Shown piece by piece: positions 62,049 to 64,000 of a stretch of DNA of 64,000 bases. Both the position numbers and the translations under genes were made by a program. The DNA comes from Ottelia alismoides. Its lineage: Eukaryota > Streptophyta > Magnoliopsida > Alismatales > Hydrocharitaceae. The notes beneath the pieces were generated by a model. The model was not told the origin of the DNA, made no database searches, and was given only the letters and a program-made list of their open reading frames with translations. Each line of letters opens with the position of its first letter. Within the stretch, counting starts at the first letter, position 1. The stretch lies in NCBI GenBank assembly GCA_037367405.1, contig JAZKJV010004148.1, forward strand, positions 2,604,501-2,668,500, given 5' to 3'.

Positions 62049-63477
62049 CTTGAAGAGGAAAGGGTGGATGTAAGTAGATCGAGGTAGAAAACGTGCAATT
62101 ACACACGATTATACACACGGACAGACACAAAGACAAACGCAAGAGAAAACCTCGAGTTTACACTCAACATGGTGAAGGACCCGAAACCAAGTTCGATTAG
62201 TCTTGTTGAATTTAGTTGTGATTTTCAAGCAAATAGCAAAGGTTACATGGCCTATAGGGAAGTCGGCTCAAAGCCGGATGCGTCTTCCCTGTTTAACCTG
62301 CTTAAGATACGGTCGGTCCTTCCTTTCTTCGCTCCTATCCAAAGTTGATGGATTCAAAGACCTGCCCCTATCTACCTGCAAGTAGGCGGAGGCTGACAAG
62401 GCTGGAACTTCACCCCGGGGGGTTACTGGCTACTTTTCACGAAGTACCACAATTTCGCCCCTATCTACCTGAGACAGGCGAAGGCTACTTGGTACTAGTC
62501 AGTGAACCTGAATAATTCAACTTGTAATATTTGCTAGGATTAGTCGGAACGTGATATGTACGGCAGGGATTTGTCCTCTGCCTTAAGGTGTTTACAAACA
62601 CTCAAGTACCCTCACTCAGCCTGAAAACAAGGTCGGGGTTAATCTCCCGCAAATAAGGGTTAATTTTTTTGGTCCAATTCAATTAGCAGCCCCAATTTTA
62701 GAGATTAGTTGTCACTGATATTAATCCACACAAACAATCACGTCTACCGTCCAGTCCCATTTCCTTTATCATAGGTTAGAAAACCGAGAGAGAGAGAGAG
62801 AATCGGAAAAAGCCGATGCAATCGAGAAAACGATGATGAATGCTTGAGTAAGAATACTTACAGTGCCTCCAGCTCTCTACAATGCGGGATGCAAGACTGA
62901 ATTGAAATTTTACACTAAATGGAATGCAAGCGATGAAAAGCTGCTCCTATACAGGCAGTTCTATTAGCGAGTGAAGAACAGGTTGATTTGACTAGATCTG
63001 CGGTCTAAGTGCATCTTTTAAGTGATGTGTTGTCCTAAAAAATTGCGAGCACAAGCAAATCCTAGTGGGGCTCGAGGAGCCGCTAGTGCAAGCCTAGTCT
63101 ACAAATTCAAACCACACAGTAGATAGGGATAAAGTTTCACTATGTTTACGCTCGCGAGAACCCAAACAGGAACCGCTGTAAATGCAGACGCTTTTGTTTT
63201 TTTATAAGTTAACAAAAACTTTTTGGCGTCTCAACAGCCGACTTGATATAAGAATCGTCGGCCTCCGATGCACTTTGAGATGCGGCGACTTCAAGAAAGC
63301 CACTCCAAGTCCATCGGGCCCTCGCACAAAAAGATAAAAAAGGTCAAAGAAAAAAATAAAAAAATAGAAAAATAATTGAAAAAATGGAATAATTAGAAGG
63401 GGGTTCGGGGATCAGACTACTCAAGTGATTGGAAAACGTGAATCTAAATTTCTAAAGTGATCCTAAGCTGTTTCCCT
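62049..63477 (-). other. Untranslated leader of element B
   Basis: Non-coding; close copy of 35177-36624. Nothing further recognised. Confidence 0.65.
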
Positions 63478-63495
63478 TCCCCGACAACGGCACCA
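63478..63495 (-). other. Primer binding site of element B (tRNA-Asp)
   Basis: Minus strand TGGTGCCGTTGTCGGGGA, two bases from the LTR at 63498. Confidence 0.9.
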
Positions 63496-63497
63496 TT

Positions 63498-64000
63498 TGA
63501 TGAGTCTGAAATCTACCCTTTTAGTGTTGTCGAATTGACTATTCGTTGCAGTCGGATAGATCCGGATCAATCAAAATTTAACCACACGAATGGATGAATA
63601 GTCGAATGAATTAACGCGCGGTTTTATGTTTATTTAGCATGGGCAAGCCCCATGGTCGACTCAAGGAGGAAAAGGAACACTCGGCATCAGATTAGATAAA
63701 TTAAATTGTCGTTTTCCAAGTGGGATTTTTTCTTATTTTTTTATGCAATAAAAGTGCCAAATGCACCGATGCAGATGACCTAGGTTATTAAGAAAATCAA
63801 CAGCTTAGCCAAAATTAATTTTAATGTGAAATTAATCCAAATTGACCAAATGATATTTTTCCTAAGAACCTAATCCAACAATGGATGCGAAATGTATTTT
63901 TTTGGAATTTTTGGATTTAAAATGCACCAATGAAAAATACAAACTTTTTTGGGTTTTTTATGCAATTTTTCATGCAAATGTTATGCAAAAATTATGAAAA
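63498..64000 (-). repeat. 5' LTR of element B, cut by window end
   Basis: Starts TGATGAGTCTG and follows 36645-37140 closely. Only the U5 side is inside the window. Confidence 0.9.

Larger units (their letters stand above)
57666..63497 (-). mobile_element. Athila element B interior, non-autonomous
   Basis: Complete interior from primer site (63478-63495) to purine tract (57666), 5.8 kb. It lacks gag core, RT, RNase H and integrase, like element A. Flanked by the shared LTR on the left and another LTR from 63498 that runs out of the window. Confidence 0.9.

Noticed and set aside
1..64000. Intact host protein-coding gene
   Set aside because: Every recognisable frame belongs to a retrotransposon; apart from the weak FAR1-like fragment and the 17450-17960 island, I found no exon-like structure.

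Overview
This is repeat DNA from a large flowering-plant genome. I see no intact host gene, tRNA gene, rRNA gene or prokaryotic feature. The window is built from nested LTR retrotransposons of three kinds: a Ty3/gypsy chromovirus, a Ty3/gypsy Athila-type family with tRNA-Asp primer sites, and a Ty1/copia element with 2.6-kb LTRs. Every coding region is broken by stops and frameshifts, many of them C-to-T or G-to-A changes as expected of old methylated repeats. Composition and element types say angiosperm; I cannot name the species.

Layout. 1-1002: unclassified, with a possible FAR1-like fragment. 1003-about 14040: a minus-strand chromovirus array (partial interior, LTR, interior, LTR). Its left LTR is split at the TATA box by a 3.2-kb solo Athila LTR (3500-6678). 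About 14041-15540: 5' part of a minus-strand Athila (element D). About 15545-32595: a plus-strand Athila (element C) with LTR, gag, protease, RT, RNase H and integrase remnants, its RT split by a 4.9-kb solo Athila LTR (24349-29206). 32596-64000: two minus-strand non-autonomous Athila copies (A and B) in tandem, sharing one LTR. That shared LTR is itself split at its TATA box by a copia array of three LTRs and two interiors (39055-56538), flanked by a perfect 5-bp target duplication.

How the parts relate. Three unrelated families each show the LTR-interior-LTR-interior arrangement, which is best explained by unequal recombination between LTRs after insertion. A and B keep only a gag C-terminal/protease-like frame and share the same stop and frameshift, so the parent was already defective; element C may be a decayed relative of a helper. 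Elements C and A meet tail to tail inside a polypurine-tract hairpin.

Most unusual signals: (1) the copia LTR holds a dense series of short hairpins with different stems around a nearly constant TCACA loop (TGTGA in the element's sense strand); (2) the copia array copies are nearly identical although their shared coding sequence is dead; (3) four hairpin plus purine-tract modules stand in series in the Athila 3' region of both C and B; (4) two independent insertions lie exactly at LTR TATA boxes.
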